Positions 1 to 9,034 of a stretch of 64,000 bases of DNA are shown one piece after another. Both the position numbers and the translations under genes were made by a program. The notes below the pieces were generated by a model, which was given only the letters and a program-made list of their open reading frames with translations, made no database searches and was not told the DNA's origin. Numbering within the stretch: the stretch's first letter is position 1; every line of letters begins with the position of its first letter. The stretch is from an uncultured Anaerotruncus sp. (GTDB lineage Bacteria; Bacillota; Clostridia; Oscillospirales; Ruminococcaceae), in NCBI GenBank assembly GCA_944385965.1, contig CALWZG010000057.1, positions 1-64,000 of the forward strand, given 5' to 3'.

Positions 1-306
1 GCTTATTTCTCCCAGTGCGTCCGGGAAATTGAGAAAAACCGTCAGTGGACAGCCCAGCGGCTGAAAGAGCTGGGCTTCACCCTCACCGATTCTAAAGCGA
101 ATTTTGTGTTTGCCCAGACTCCGCGGATGGAGGGGAAGGCTCTCTATCAAGCCTTGAAACAAAAGGGCGTTTTGGTGCGCCGGTGGGACCAGGACAGAAT
201 TGCAAACTGGCTGAGAATCAGTATCGGGACAGACAAACAGATGCGGTGCTTTATAGACTGTGTGAAGGAAATTTTGGAGGGGACAAATGCGGACAGCGGT
301 GATTAA
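1..306 (+). CDS. hisC: Histidinol-phosphate aminotransferase, C-terminal part (cut by window edge)
   Basis: The frame is open from the first base and gives about 101 residues matching the end of a class I/II PLP aminotransferase. It reads KANFVFAQT, then GKALYQALKQKGVLVRRW, then LRISIGT, the usual HisC C-terminus with the substrate-binding arginine in the LRIS block. HisC converts imidazole-acetol phosphate to histidinol phosphate. The 5' part and the PLP lysine are outside the window. The gene overlaps hisB by 20 bases, which implies one operon with translational coupling. The assignment rests on this C-terminal pattern plus operon position. Confidence 0.85.
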   Translation, partial: AYFSQCVREIEKNRQWTAQRLKELGFTLTDSKANFVFAQTPRMEGKALYQALKQKGVLVRRWDQDRIANWLRISIGTDKQMRCFIDCVKEILEGTNADSGD

Positions 307-877
307 ACGGGACACAACCGAAACTCAGATTTCTCTGGAACTTTCTTTGGAGGGGTCCGGAAAATACCAGGTGGACACCGGATGCGGATTTTTGAACCAT
401 ATGCTGGAGCTGTTCGCCCGTCATGGAAGGTTTGACCTAAAGGTTACCTGCCACGGGGATGCCCATGTGGATTACCACCATACGGTGGAGGATGTGGGCA
501 TCTGTTTGGGAAAGGCTTTCTCCCAAGCCCTGGGAGAGATGCGGGGAATCACCCGGTATGGGAACTTCCTTTTGCCTATGGATGAGACATTGGTGCTTTG
601 CGCGGTGGACCTGTCCGGCAGAACCGCCCTGGGCTGGGATTTGGAGCTGCCAAGCCAGCGGGTGGGGGATTTTGATACCGAGCTGGTGAAGGAGTTTTGG
701 CTTGCTTTTGTCCGGGAATGTCCCTGTTCCTTCCACCTGCGGAAGATGGCGGGGGAGAATACCCACCATATCATAGAGGCGGCCTTCAAGGGGGCCGCCC
801 GGGCGCTGGCCCAGGCGGTGGCCGTAATCCCAGGACAGGAGCAGGAAATTCCCAGCACCAAAGGACTGTTGGTTTGA
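287..877 (+). CDS. hisB: Imidazoleglycerol-phosphate dehydratase
   Basis: A 196-residue protein of normal length for stand-alone HisB, without the histidinol-phosphatase domain of the enterobacterial fusion. It dehydrates imidazole glycerol phosphate to imidazole acetol phosphate. The metal-binding motifs are visible: CGFLNHMLELFARHG near residue 33, DYHHTVEDVGICLGKA near 63, and HHIIEAAFKGAARAL near 162. The ATG at 287 lies inside the hisC end behind GGAGGGG, and hisH starts 18 bases after the stop. This is a standard member of the his operon with no oddities. Confidence 0.95.
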   Translation: MRTAVIKRDTTETQISLELSLEGSGKYQVDTGCGFLNHMLELFARHGRFDLKVTCHGDAHVDYHHTVEDVGICLGKAFSQALGEMRGITRYGNFLLPMDETLVLCAVDLSGRTALGWDLELPSQRVGDFDTELVKEFWLAFVRECPCSFHLRKMAGENTHHIIEAAFKGAARALAQAVAVIPGQEQEIPSTKGLLV

Positions 878-895
878 GTGAAAGGGTGAGGGTAC

Positions 896-1522
896 ATGAT
901 TGCCATTATTGATTATGGGGTAGGGAACCTGTTCAGCCTGTCCAGCAGCCTGGCGTATTTGGGATTGGACAGCCGGGTAACCGCCTCTCCTCAAGAGATT
1001 GAGGCAGCGGACCGGATTATTCTGCCAGGGGTAGGGGCCTTTGGAGACGCTATGGAAAAACTCAGGAACACCGGCCTTATCCCGCTTATCAAAGAACAGG
1101 CGGAGAAAAAGCCCCTTTTGGGCATCTGCCTGGGGATGCAGCTCCTTGTCGAGAAAAGCTATGAGTATGGGGAACACGCCGGACTGGGATTGATTCCAGG
1201 GCAGGTGTGCCCTTTGCAGGATGACCTGGTTCAGTTGGCCCAGCCTGGGAAAGTGCCCTTGAAGGTACCCCATATGGGCTGGAACCGGCTGGATTTGATA
1301 AAACAGGACCCCTTGTTCTCCTATCTTCAGCAGGGGGAATACGTCTATTATGTCCACAGCTTTTACGCCAAAAACTGCCGGGAGCATACCTTGGCGGACA
1401 GCGGCTATGGGGTGCGGGTCACCGGGGTTGTGGGTTCAGGTAAGGTGTATGGGGTGCAGTTTCACCCGGAGAAAAGCGGGGACACCGGGCTTAGGCTGCT
1501 GAAAGCCTTTGCCCAGCTGTGA
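896..1522 (+). CDS. hisH: Imidazole glycerol phosphate synthase, glutamine amidotransferase subunit
   Basis: A 208-residue class I glutamine amidotransferase. The nucleophile cysteine sits in LGICLGMQLL (about residue 80) and the catalytic His-Glu pair in GVQFHPEKS near the C-terminus. HisH hydrolyses glutamine and channels ammonia to HisF, together making IGP and AICAR from PRFAR. The ATG at 896 follows GAGGGTAC. The stop at 1520-1522 is 14 bases before the hisA start. HisH and HisF are separated here only by hisA, as in most his operons. Confidence 0.95.
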   Translation: MIAIIDYGVGNLFSLSSSLAYLGLDSRVTASPQEIEAADRIILPGVGAFGDAMEKLRNTGLIPLIKEQAEKKPLLGICLGMQLLVEKSYEYGEHAGLGLIPGQVCPLQDDLVQLAQPGKVPLKVPHMGWNRLDLIKQDPLFSYLQQGEYVYYVHSFYAKNCREHTLADSGYGVRVTGVVGSGKVYGVQFHPEKSGDTGLRLLKAFAQL

Positions 1523-1536
1523 AAGGGGTGCGTTTG

Positions 1537-2259
1537 ATGGAATTGTTTCCAGCCATTGACCTGCGGAATGGGCAGGTGGTAAGGCTTTATCAGGGGGATT
1601 ATAACCAGATGACCGTCTATTCCAGCGACCCGGTAGCAATAGCCAAGGGCTTTTTGGAAGCAGGAGCCACCAATCTCCATGTGGTGGATTTGGATGGGGC
1701 CAAAGAGGGAACAACCCCTAATTTTGACACAATCTCCGCCTTGATTCACCAGAGCGGCCTGCGTGTTCAGGTGGGCGGCGGCATCCGCACAGAGGAGCGG
1801 ATTCGGGGCTATCTGGAACTGGGAGCGGCCCGGGTGATTTTAGGCACCGTGGCGGTAGAGAATTTCCAGTTTACCGCAGAGATGGCGGCCCGGTATCCAG
1901 GACAGGTAGCTGTGGGTGTGGACACCAAGGATGGCTGGGTAGCCACCCATGGCTGGACCAAGGTGACCCAGGAATCCGGGGAAGCCTTTTGTCGGCGGTT
2001 ACTGGAGGCCGGGGTAGATACGGTCATCTGTACGGACATCAGCCGGGATGGAGCCCAGAAGGGAACCAATCTGGAGCTGTATCAGCGGTTATGCGCCATC
2101 CGGGGGTTGAAGGTCATCGCCAGCGGCGGGGTAGGCAGCCTGTCAGAGCTGGAGCAGCTGACCCGGATGGGGGCCTGGGGCGCTATCCTGGGGAAAGCGC
2201 TGTACACAGGGAACCTGGATTTGGCCCAGGCGGTGAAACTGGTAGGGGGGAAAAGCTGA
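1537..2259 (+). CDS. hisA: ProFAR isomerase (phosphoribosylformimino-AICAR ribotide isomerase)
   Basis: A 240-residue TIM barrel. It opens with FPAIDLRNGQVVRL (catalytic Asp), has VGGGIR mid-protein and ASGGVGS near the end, the two phosphate-binding repeats of HisA/HisF. The open frame extends back to a GTG at 1519, but the ATG at 1537 follows AAAGGGG and matches the family N-terminus, so I use 1537. It isomerises ProFAR to PRFAR. The stop overlaps the hisF start as TGATG. Confidence 0.94.
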   Translation: MELFPAIDLRNGQVVRLYQGDYNQMTVYSSDPVAIAKGFLEAGATNLHVVDLDGAKEGTTPNFDTISALIHQSGLRVQVGGGIRTEERIRGYLELGAARVILGTVAVENFQFTAEMAARYPGQVAVGVDTKDGWVATHGWTKVTQESGEAFCRRLLEAGVDTVICTDISRDGAQKGTNLELYQRLCAIRGLKVIASGGVGSLSELEQLTRMGAWGAILGKALYTGNLDLAQAVKLVGGKS

Positions 2260-3047
2260 TGATTACCAAAAGGATTATCCCCTGCCTGGATGTAAAGGAT
2301 GGCCGTGTGGTCAAGGGAACCAACTTCCAGAGCCTGCGGGATATGGCGGACCCGGTGGAAATGGCCCGCTTCTATAACCAGGCGGGAGCGGATGAGCTGG
2401 TGTTCTACGACATTACAGCCAGTGTGGAAGGGCGCAGATTATTTACAGATATTTTGGAGCGGGTGGCCAGAGAAATTTTTATCCCTTTGACGGTGGGCGG
2501 CGGCATCAACACCCTGGAGGATTTTGACCGGGTGCTGAAGTGCGGCGCAGACAAGGTAAGCGTCAACTCCGGCGCCATCCGCCATCCAGAGCTGATTCAC
2601 CAGGCGGCCCAGAAATATGGGGACCAGTGTGTGGTCCTGTCCATGGACATCAAACGGGTGGATGGAAAGTTCCATCTGTTTGCTAAAGGAGGCCGTGAGG
2701 ACACCGGAATTGACGCCTTGGAGTGGGCCCGTCAGGGAGCCGCCCATGGCGCTGGGGAACTGGTGGTCAATTCCATTGATACCGACGGTGTAAAGAATGG
2801 CTTTGACCTGGAACTGCTGGACGCTGTGGCGGAGGTGGCGAAGGTTCCCATCATCGCCAGCGGGGGAGCGGGACGGATGGAAGATTTCGCCCAGCTGTTC
2901 ACCCATCCTGGGGTGGACGCTGGATTAGCCGCCAGCATTTTCCATACAAAGCAGGTGGAAATCGGGGCATTGAAACAATATTTGCAAAGTCAGGGCGTGG
3001 AAATGCGCCTGATAAAAGGAGCGGCAGAAAATGAACTTAAAATATGA
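2259..3047 (+). CDS. hisF: Imidazole glycerol phosphate synthase, cyclase subunit
   Basis: A 262-residue TIM-barrel cyclase. It starts [19 protein letters not shown] (catalytic Asp in CLDV), with VGGGIN and ASGGAG as the phosphate-binding loops. The open frame runs much further upstream inside hisA, but the ATG at 2259, overlapping the hisA stop (TGATG), gives the conserved N-terminus. It pairs with HisH. The end overlaps hisIE by 17 bases, so tight translational coupling is likely. Confidence 0.95.
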   Translation: MITKRIIPCLDVKDGRVVKGTNFQSLRDMADPVEMARFYNQAGADELVFYDITASVEGRRLFTDILERVAREIFIPLTVGGGINTLEDFDRVLKCGADKVSVNSGAIRHPELIHQAAQKYGDQCVVLSMDIKRVDGKFHLFAKGGREDTGIDALEWARQGAAHGAGELVVNSIDTDGVKNGFDLELLDAVAEVAKVPIIASGGAGRMEDFAQLFTHPGVDAGLAASIFHTKQVEIGALKQYLQSQGVEMRLIKGAAENELKI

Positions 3048-3666
3048 CGAAAAGGGCTTGATTCCCGCCATCGTGCAGGACCACTATACCAAGCAGGTGC
3101 TGACCTTGGCTTACATGAACGCTGAAAGCCTGGCGCTGACCATGGCGGAGGGGAGAACGGTGTTTTACAGCCGCAGCCGGCAGCAGCTGTGGCGGAAGGG
3201 AGAGACCAGCGGGAATATCCAGCGGGTGGTTTCCATTACAGCGGACTGCGATGGGGACGCCTTGGTGGTGGAGGTGGTCAAGGAAGGCCCAGCCTGCCAT
3301 ACCGGCGCAGAAAGCTGCTTCTTCCAGCCGGTGTATCTCAGCGAGGAGCTGAAACCCTTTGCCTATGAAGGGCTCTATGAGTTGATTAAGGGTCGTAAGA
3401 CCCAACCCCAAGAGGGCAGCTATACCACCTATCTGTTTGAAAAGGGGATTGACAAAATCCTCAAGAAGGTAGGGGAGGAGTGTACAGAGGTCATCATTGG
3501 GGGCGCCAAGCAGGATAAGGCGGAAACCATTTATGAAATTGCAGATTTAACCTACCATGTGATGGTGTTGATGGTGCAGCTGGGAATTACTGTGGAGGAC
3601 ATTACAAAAGAGCTGGAAAAGCGCCATGTAGTAGACCATAAAGTAAAACAGGAACGGATGCAGTAA
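3031..3666 (+). CDS. hisIE: Bifunctional phosphoribosyl-AMP cyclohydrolase / phosphoribosyl-ATP pyrophosphatase
   Basis: A 211-residue fusion of two steps of histidine synthesis. The N-terminal half is His[14 protein letters not shown], then DCDGDALVV and [12 protein letters not shown] with the metal-binding Asp and Cys residues. The C-terminal half, from about residue 115, is His[15 protein letters not shown] and [14 protein letters not shown], the MazG-like pyrophosphatase helices. It is the last his gene of the operon in this window; hisG and hisD must lie upstream, outside the window. Confidence 0.94.
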   Translation: MNLKYDEKGLIPAIVQDHYTKQVLTLAYMNAESLALTMAEGRTVFYSRSRQQLWRKGETSGNIQRVVSITADCDGDALVVEVVKEGPACHTGAESCFFQPVYLSEELKPFAYEGLYELIKGRKTQPQEGSYTTYLFEKGIDKILKKVGEECTEVIIGGAKQDKAETIYEIADLTYHVMVLMVQLGITVEDITKELEKRHVVDHKVKQERMQ

Positions 3667-3693
3667 GAAAAAATATAGAAAGAAGGATTTATT

Positions 3694-4221
3694 ATGGAAT
3701 CAACCTTGCAGGATTTGAAGAATCGCCGGAGTATACGGGCTTTTAAGCCGGAACAGGTGAAAGAGGAAGATTTGCAGAAGGTTTTGGAAGCGGGAACCTA
3801 CGCCCCCAGCGGAATGGGAAAGCAGCCAGCTAAAATTGTGGTGGTCCAGGACCCAGAAACCATTGCCAAACTTTCCAAGATGAACGCCAGCTTTTTCCCC
3901 ACACCCATTACAACAGACCCCTTTTATGGGGCGCCTACCGTTCTGGTGGTGCTGGTAGACCCCTCCCGGCCCACCTGTGTGGAGGATGGAAGCCTGGTGA
4001 TGAGCAACCTGATGAACGCCGCCTATGCGGTTGGCTTGGGTTCCTGCTGGGTTCACAGGGCCAGACAGGAGTTTGACTCCCCAGAGGGAAAGGCCCTGCT
4101 GAAAGAGTGGGGCATCCAGGAGGATTATATCGGTGTGGGGCATTGTTTGTTGGGGTATCCCGCCCAGGAAGCTCCAGAGCCTAAGCCCCGAAAAGAGGAT
4201 TATATTGTGTATGTCCGCTGA
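3694..4221 (+). CDS. Nitroreductase family FMN protein
   Basis: A 175-residue protein of the nitroreductase fold. The N-terminus shows the FMN-binding pattern NRRSIRAFKPEQV and then APSGMGKQPAKIVVVQD. A second flavin-contact region, AYAVGLGSCWVHRA, lies near residue 115, and GVGHCLLGYPA near 150 is the conserved glycine loop. Substrate cannot be told from sequence; such proteins reduce nitro-aromatics, quinones or flavins with NAD(P)H. It starts 27 bases after hisIE behind AGAAAGGA, so it may share the his transcript, but no link to histidine synthesis is known. Confidence 0.85.
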   Translation: MESTLQDLKNRRSIRAFKPEQVKEEDLQKVLEAGTYAPSGMGKQPAKIVVVQDPETIAKLSKMNASFFPTPITTDPFYGAPTVLVVLVDPSRPTCVEDGSLVMSNLMNAAYAVGLGSCWVHRARQEFDSPEGKALLKEWGIQEDYIGVGHCLLGYPAQEAPEPKPRKEDYIVYVR

Positions 4222-4231
4222 CACAGCGAAA

Positions 4232-4261
4232 AAGCGTGGTTCCCAAACAGGAACCACGCTT
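4232..4261 (-). terminator. Hairpin terminator, best oriented for the minus strand
   Basis: A perfect 12-bp stem (AAGCGTGGTTCC / GGAACCACGCTT) with a 6-base loop. Read on the minus strand it is followed by a run of T residues, so it can end transcripts of the GntR gene; it may also act on the nitroreductase mRNA. Confidence 0.6.
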
Positions 4262-4280
4262 GAAAAATTCAATACAAGAG

Positions 4281-4316
4281 GGGGCGGCCTGGCCATAAAC
4301 GCCGGGAGCCCCTTTT
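4281..4316 (+). terminator. Imperfect GC-rich hairpin with T tail
   Basis: GGGGC...GCCCC closes an imperfect stem followed by TTTT on the plus strand. It is placed to end the his operon/nitroreductase transcript. Confidence 0.5.
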
Positions 4317-4357
4317 CTGTATAAAAGCGGATTTATGGAACCGCTTGATGATAAAGT

Positions 4358-5104
4358 TCAGAACTTTTTGCGCAGCATTGTAAAGTCAAAAAAGTTGGTG
4401 TAAAATTCGTAGGAACGCATGACCGGGCGGCTGAGCTTGCAGTATCCCACCTCGTCCAGCAGCATCAGGGCCTCCCCGTCAGCCAGCTGAAGCCGCTGAC
4501 GAATGGCAGGGGTGGCGTTGGTGGGAATCACCTGGGCAATATCTGTCACCACTGTAAGTCCGCAATGGTGATACAGAATATCAAAAATAGGAAGTGACCA
4601 GTCAATATCCTCATAATTCAGCTCGCTGAACAAATAGAAGGGCAGATAGTCGATGGAATAGATGACCGGCAGTTCCCCAGCCAGCACACGCTTCTCACAA
4701 ACAATCACCCGGGCGCCAGTATCCAGATGGAGTTTGCCGGCAAGCTCCTCGTCAGCCCGCTCCAAACGCACCTGAATCTGGTCACTGTGAGGATGATAGC
4801 CGCAGCTTTGAATCAGTTCATAGTATTCGATTTTCAAATCCAGCCGGGTATTTAAATTCACGATTTCCCGGTTGATGACCGTGCCGATTCCACGGACCCG
4901 CTCGATGAAGCCCTCCCGTTCCAAATCGGAAAGGGCGTCCCGAATCACTGTGCGGCTTACCCCAAGACGCTCTGACAGCTCCACCTCAGCGGGGAGACGC
5001 TCAGCGTGGGCGAAGACGCCCTCCTTCAGCTCTTTAATCAGTAGGGAGCTGATTTGGGTGGACATCAGTTTGCCGCCAAAATGGGGCAGGTCGTACTCTG
5101 GCAT
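4358..5104 (-). CDS. GntR-family regulator with UTRA ligand domain (HutC type)
   Basis: A 248-residue repressor-type protein. Residues about 12-80 form a GntR winged helix (RLPAEVELSERLGVSRT, then IRDALSDLEREGFIERV and GIGTVI). Residues about 95-245 look like a UTRA effector domain (CEKRVLAGELPVIYSIDYLP, then NATPAIRQRLQLADGEALMLLDE). The ATG follows AGAGG. It is transcribed divergently from guaD-xdhABC, so the simplest reading is a local regulator of purine catabolism sensing a purine-pathway metabolite. The ligand is inference; family and geometry are seen directly. Confidence 0.88.
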   Translation of the reverse strand: MPEYDLPHFGGKLMSTQISSLLIKELKEGVFAHAERLPAEVELSERLGVSRTVIRDALSDLEREGFIERVRGIGTVINREIVNLNTRLDLKIEYYELIQSCGYHPHSDQIQVRLERADEELAGKLHLDTGARVIVCEKRVLAGELPVIYSIDYLPFYLFSELNYEDIDWSLPIFDILYHHCGLTVVTDIAQVIPTNATPAIRQRLQLADGEALMLLDEVGYCKLSRPVMRSYEFYTNFFDFTMLRKKF

Positions 5105-5364
5105 GGTAAAAACCTCTTTTCTTGAAGGGATTCCCGGTCAAACGATAAAAATGGCAAAATATCAGGGAAGATTTTGGGCTGAATCCCACTTGTAAGCCAT
5201 TGGGAAATCCGCTATCATAAAGATAAGTAATAAGTATGACTATTATGCAATAACAATAAATACAGGAAAAAACCTCTGCCAGGTCATGGCGAGGATTTCA
5301 GTTAAATTTAGTATACTAGACTCTTTGAGAAAAAACAAGGGGATGTTCCAAGGGGGAAATTTTT
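5105..5364. promoter_or_regulatory. Divergent GntR / guaD control region with palindrome TAGTATACTA
   Basis: This 260-base AT-rich spacer separates two divergent genes. At 5309-5318 a perfect 10-bp palindrome, TAGTATACTA, contains a TATACT that can serve as the -10 of guaD. A dyad overlapping a -10 box and facing a divergent GntR gene is a good operator candidate. I found no convincing -35 and no purine riboswitch signature here. Confidence 0.45.
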
Positions 5365-6684
5365 TTGAGTGAAGGATATGTTTTAAAGGGAAATTTATTA
5401 TACAGCACATCGCCGGAGCAGATGGTCAGTGTACCAAATGGGTTTCTGGTGTGCCAGGAAGGAAAGGTAGCGGGGGCGTTCCCTGCGCTGCCGGAATGTT
5501 ATAAAAACCTGCCTCTGGTGGATTATGGGGACCGTCTGATCATTCCGGGACTGGTGGACCTGCACCTGCATGCCCCTCAATACGCTTTCCGGGGCATCGG
5601 CATGGATATGGAGCTGCTGGATTGGCTGGAAACCCATGTGTTTCCAGAGGAGGCCAAATACAAGGATTTGGAATACGCCCGCAAGGCTTATTCCATCTTC
5701 GCCTCGGACCTGGCGGCCAGCGCCACCACCAGAGCCTGTATCTTCGCCACCATCCATCGGCCCGCTACTCTGCTTTTGATGGAGCTGCTGGAGGAGACCC
5801 GAGGGGTAAAAGCCCTGGTGGGAAAGGTGAATATGGACCGCAACAGCCCAGCGTTTTTGTGTGAGGAAAGCGCCCAGCGCTCCTTGGAGGAAACCGCCCT
5901 TTGGATTGAACAGGGGCGGGGACGTTTTCAACATGTGGGCATGGTGCTGACCCCAAGATTCACCCCCTCCTGCACAGCCCCATTGATGAAGGGCCTGGGA
6001 AGATTGCAGAAGGAAACCGGCCTGCCGGTTCAGTCCCATCTTTCGGAGAACCTTTCAGAGATTGAGTGGGTGCGGGAGCTGTGCCCTGGGGCTTCCAGCT
6101 ATGGGGAAACCTATTATCAGGCGGGGCTGCTGGGCGGGGAAGGATGCCCCACCATTATGGCCCATTGTGTCCACAGTTCAGAACAGGAGATGGCTCTTTT
6201 GAAAAAGCAGGGGGTCTATCTGGCCCTTTGCGCCCAATCCAACACAAATCTGCGTTCAGGTATCGCACCGGTGCGGGCTTATATGGAGCAGGGAATGAAT
6301 CTGGGCTTGGGGACCGATGTGGCGGGAGGCAGTTCATTGTCCATCTTCCACGCTATGGTGGATGCCATGCAAAGCTCCAACCTGCGCTGGAGGCTGGTGG
6401 ACGACAGCTGGAAACCTCTGACCGTGAAAGAGGCGTTTTATCTGGGTACTAAAGGAGGCGGCTCCTTCTTTGGGAAGGTGGGGTCTTTTGAGGGGGGATA
6501 CGCTTTTGACGCAGTGGTGCTGGATGACACAGGATTGCCCCATCCTCAGCCCCTCACCCCAGAGGAGCGGCTGGAGCGGATGCTGTATCTGTCAGACGAC
6601 CGGCAGATTTATGCGAAATATCTGGAAGGGTATCAGGTGTTCCAGAAGGGAAACAGGACCGATGCCCTTCCTCAACAGAACTGA
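5365..6684 (+). CDS. guaD: Guanine deaminase
   Basis: A 439-residue amidohydrolase. Metal-ligand motifs appear in order: DLHLHAPQYAFRGIGMDM (HxH plus the guanine-deaminase signature), QSHLSEN, MAHCVHSS, and GLGTDVAGGSSLSIFHAM (Asp ligand). It deaminates guanine to xanthine, the substrate of the enzyme encoded next door. The start is a TTG at 5365 behind AAGGGGG (5351-5357); no in-frame ATG lies nearby. It is the first gene of a guaD-xdhABC operon, with a 34-base gap to xdhA. Confidence 0.92.
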   Translation: MSEGYVLKGNLLYSTSPEQMVSVPNGFLVCQEGKVAGAFPALPECYKNLPLVDYGDRLIIPGLVDLHLHAPQYAFRGIGMDMELLDWLETHVFPEEAKYKDLEYARKAYSIFASDLAASATTRACIFATIHRPATLLLMELLEETRGVKALVGKVNMDRNSPAFLCEESAQRSLEETALWIEQGRGRFQHVGMVLTPRFTPSCTAPLMKGLGRLQKETGLPVQSHLSENLSEIEWVRELCPGASSYGETYYQAGLLGGEGCPTIMAHCVHSSEQEMALLKKQGVYLALCAQSNTNLRSGIAPVRAYMEQGMNLGLGTDVAGGSSLSIFHAMVDAMQSSNLRWRLVDDSWKPLTVKEAFYLGTKGGGSFFGKVGSFEGGYAFDAVVLDDTGLPHPQPLTPEERLERMLYLSDDRQIYAKYLEGYQVFQKGNRTDALPQQN

Positions 6685-6718
6685 CACAGCCTAAAAAAGC
6701 CAGATAGGAGGTAAGCTT

Positions 6719-9034
6719 ATGGGAATTGGCAGCAGAATCCCCCGGGTAGACGCCTTTGAGAAGGTAACCGGGCGGGCTCGTTATACAGATGATTTTCAGA
6801 TGCCGGGATGCCTTTACGCCAAAATCGTTCGCTCCACCATCGCCAATGGAAAGGTGCTGTCCATACAGACAGACCAGGCCCGTCAGGTGGAAGGGGTTGT
6901 GGAAATTTTCACCTGTTTTCAGGTGCCGGATATTCAGTTCCCCACACCGGGGCATCCCTGGTCGGTGGAACCCGCCCACCAGGATGTGAGCGACCGTAAG
7001 CTGCTGAACCAACGGGTGCGCATCTATGGGGACGAAATCGCTGTGGTGGTGGCGAAAGACCCATTAGCGGCAAAAAAAGCCGCCAGTCTGGTGGAGGCCC
7101 AGTATGAGGAGTATCCTGTGGCCCTGACCCCAGCCCAGGCGATGGAGCCTGGATTCCCGGCCATCCATGAGGAAAAACCCAACAATATATTAGCCCACAG
7201 CCATTTCCAACAGGGAGGGGTTCCCTTTGAGGAGGCGGCCGCTCAGCCAGGGCTGTCCCTGGTGTCCGGTACCTATCAAACCCAGACGGTTCAGCATTGC
7301 CATATCGAGCCGGTCATCAGCTCCGCTTATATGGAAGGGTCCCGCATTGTGGTGGTGTCCTCCACCCAGATTCCCCATATCGTGCGCCGGGTGGTGGGGC
7401 AGGCTCTGGGTGTTCCCTGGGGACGGATTCGGGTTATCAAACCCTATATTGGGGGCGGCTTCGGCAATAAGCAGGAGGTGCTGTATGAGCCGCTGGCGGC
7501 TTGGCTGACCTTGCAGCTGGGAGGCCGGCCGGTGAAGGTGGAGCTGACCCGTGAGGAAATCTTCTCCTGCACCAGAGTGCGTCATGCCATTGAGTTCCAG
7601 CTGCGGACAGCGGTCAGAGCGGATGGGCGGCTGATGGCCAGAAAGTTCACCGCCTGGTCCAATCAGGGGGGATATGCTTCCCACGGACACGCCATTGTGG
7701 CCAACGCTGCCAACGGGTACCGGCATCTTTATCAGGATGAGCAGGCTTTGGAGGAGGATGCTTACACGGTCTATACCAATATTTCCAGCGGAGGGGCCAT
7801 GCGGGGATATGGGATTCCCCAGCTGTGTTTCGCCATGGAGAGCCACATGGATGATGTGGCTGCCGCCATCGGAATGGACCCAGTGGAGTTCCGGCTGAAA
7901 AATTGTATGCGTCAGGGCTATGTGGATCCAGGAACCGGAATCACCTGCTATTCCTCCGGCTTGCGGGAATGTTTGGAAAAGGGCATGGAAGCCATTGGAT
8001 GGAAGGAAAAGCGGTTGGCCGCCAAGGACCAGAACGGTTCCCTCCGCCGTGGGGTAGGCATGGCCATGTTCAGCTATAAAACCGGGGTTTACCCCATTTC
8101 CCTGGAAACCGCTTCCGCCCGCATGATTCTGAATCAGGACGGTTCCGCTCAATTGCAGCTGGGGGCCACGGAAATTGGTCAGGGGGCGGACACAGTATTC
8201 ACCCAAATGGCCGCTGAAACCACCGGCATAGAGGAAAGCCAGATTCATATTGTGTCCTTCCAGGATACCGATGTGGCGCCTTTTGATACCGGGGCTTACG
8301 CCTCCCGGCAGACCTATGTGACCGGTATGGCGGTGAAGGATACCGCCATGCAATTTAAGAAGAAACTTTTGGAATACGCAGGATGGCTGCTGAAACGTCC
8401 CCAAGAAGAATTGGACCTGCGCCATGGAAAAATTGTGGAAAAGACGGATGGAAGCCCTCTTCTGACTTTGGAGGAGCTGGCCATGAACGCTTTCTACAAT
8501 CTGGAAAGGTCTGTACATATCACCGCGGAGGCCACCCACCACTGCAAGGACAATACCTTCGCTTTTGGAGCCTGCTTTGTGGAGGTGGAAGTGGACATTC
8601 CGGTAGGAAAAGTGAAAGTCCTGAAGATTCTCAATGTCCATGACAGCGGGGTGCTGATAAATCCCCAGCTGGCGGAAGCTCAGGTCCATGGAGGGATGAG
8701 CATGGGTCTGGGATATGCGTTGGGAGAATGTCTGCGGTATGATGCCAAAGGCCGGCCCTTAAACGGAAATCTGCTGGATTATAAGCTGCCCACCGCTATG
8801 GATACCCCAGAACTGGAAGCGGATTTTGTGGAAACAGTAGACCCCAGCGGCCCCTATGGAAATAAGGCCCTGGGAGAGCCACCAGCCATTCCGGTGGCCC
8901 CCGCTGTGCGCAACGCCATCCTCAACGCCACTGGTGTGGCGCTGAACCGGCTTCCCTTTGACCCCCAGTCTTTGGTGGAAACCTTTACAGAAGCCGGCCT
9001 GATTGAAAGAAGGGAGGCTGAGGTTCATGTATGA
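6719..9034 (+). CDS. xdhA: Xanthine dehydrogenase-type molybdenum hydroxylase, Mo-cofactor subunit
   Basis: A 771-residue large subunit of the xanthine oxidase family. The N-terminal a/b hammerhead begins GSRIPRVDAFEKVTGRARY. Cofactor and active-site motifs include GGGFGNKQE, MRGYGIPQ, GQGADTVFTQMAAE and the catalytic glutamate in GEPPAIP near the C-terminus. With the FAD and Fe-S subunits downstream it forms a three-subunit enzyme; beside guanine deaminase the likely reaction is xanthine or hypoxanthine to urate. Other purine hydroxylases of this family cannot be excluded. The ATG follows AGGAGG. Confidence 0.9.
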   Translation: MGIGSRIPRVDAFEKVTGRARYTDDFQMPGCLYAKIVRSTIANGKVLSIQTDQARQVEGVVEIFTCFQVPDIQFPTPGHPWSVEPAHQDVSDRKLLNQRVRIYGDEIAVVVAKDPLAAKKAASLVEAQYEEYPVALTPAQAMEPGFPAIHEEKPNNILAHSHFQQGGVPFEEAAAQPGLSLVSGTYQTQTVQHCHIEPVISSAYMEGSRIVVVSSTQIPHIVRRVVGQALGVPWGRIRVIKPYIGGGFGNKQEVLYEPLAAWLTLQLGGRPVKVELTREEIFSCTRVRHAIEFQLRTAVRADGRLMARKFTAWSNQGGYASHGHAIVANAANGYRHLYQDEQALEEDAYTVYTNISSGGAMRGYGIPQLCFAMESHMDDVAAAIGMDPVEFRLKNCMRQGYVDPGTGITCYSSGLRECLEKGMEAIGWKEKRLAAKDQNGSLRRGVGMAMFSYKTGVYPISLETASARMILNQDGSAQLQLGATEIGQGADTVFTQMAAETTGIEESQIHIVSFQDTDVAPFDTGAYASRQTYVTGMAVKDTAMQFKKKLLEYAGWLLKRPQEELDLRHGKIVEKTDGSPLLTLEELAMNAFYNLERSVHITAEATHHCKDNTFAFGACFVEVEVDIPVGKVKVLKILNVHDSGVLINPQLAEAQVHGGMSMGLGYALGECLRYDAKGRPLNGNLLDYKLPTAMDTPELEADFVETVDPSGPYGNKALGEPPAIPVAPAVRNAILNATGVALNRLPFDPQSLVETFTEAGLIERREAEVHV

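Noticed and set aside
5105..5364. Purine riboswitch upstream of guaD
   Set aside because: The region has none of the conserved purine-aptamer junction sequences; a GntR operator is a better explanation.
7190..8689. A 499-codon open frame opposite xdhA
   Set aside because: Antisense shadow; xdhA carries all molybdenum hydroxylase motifs on the plus strand.
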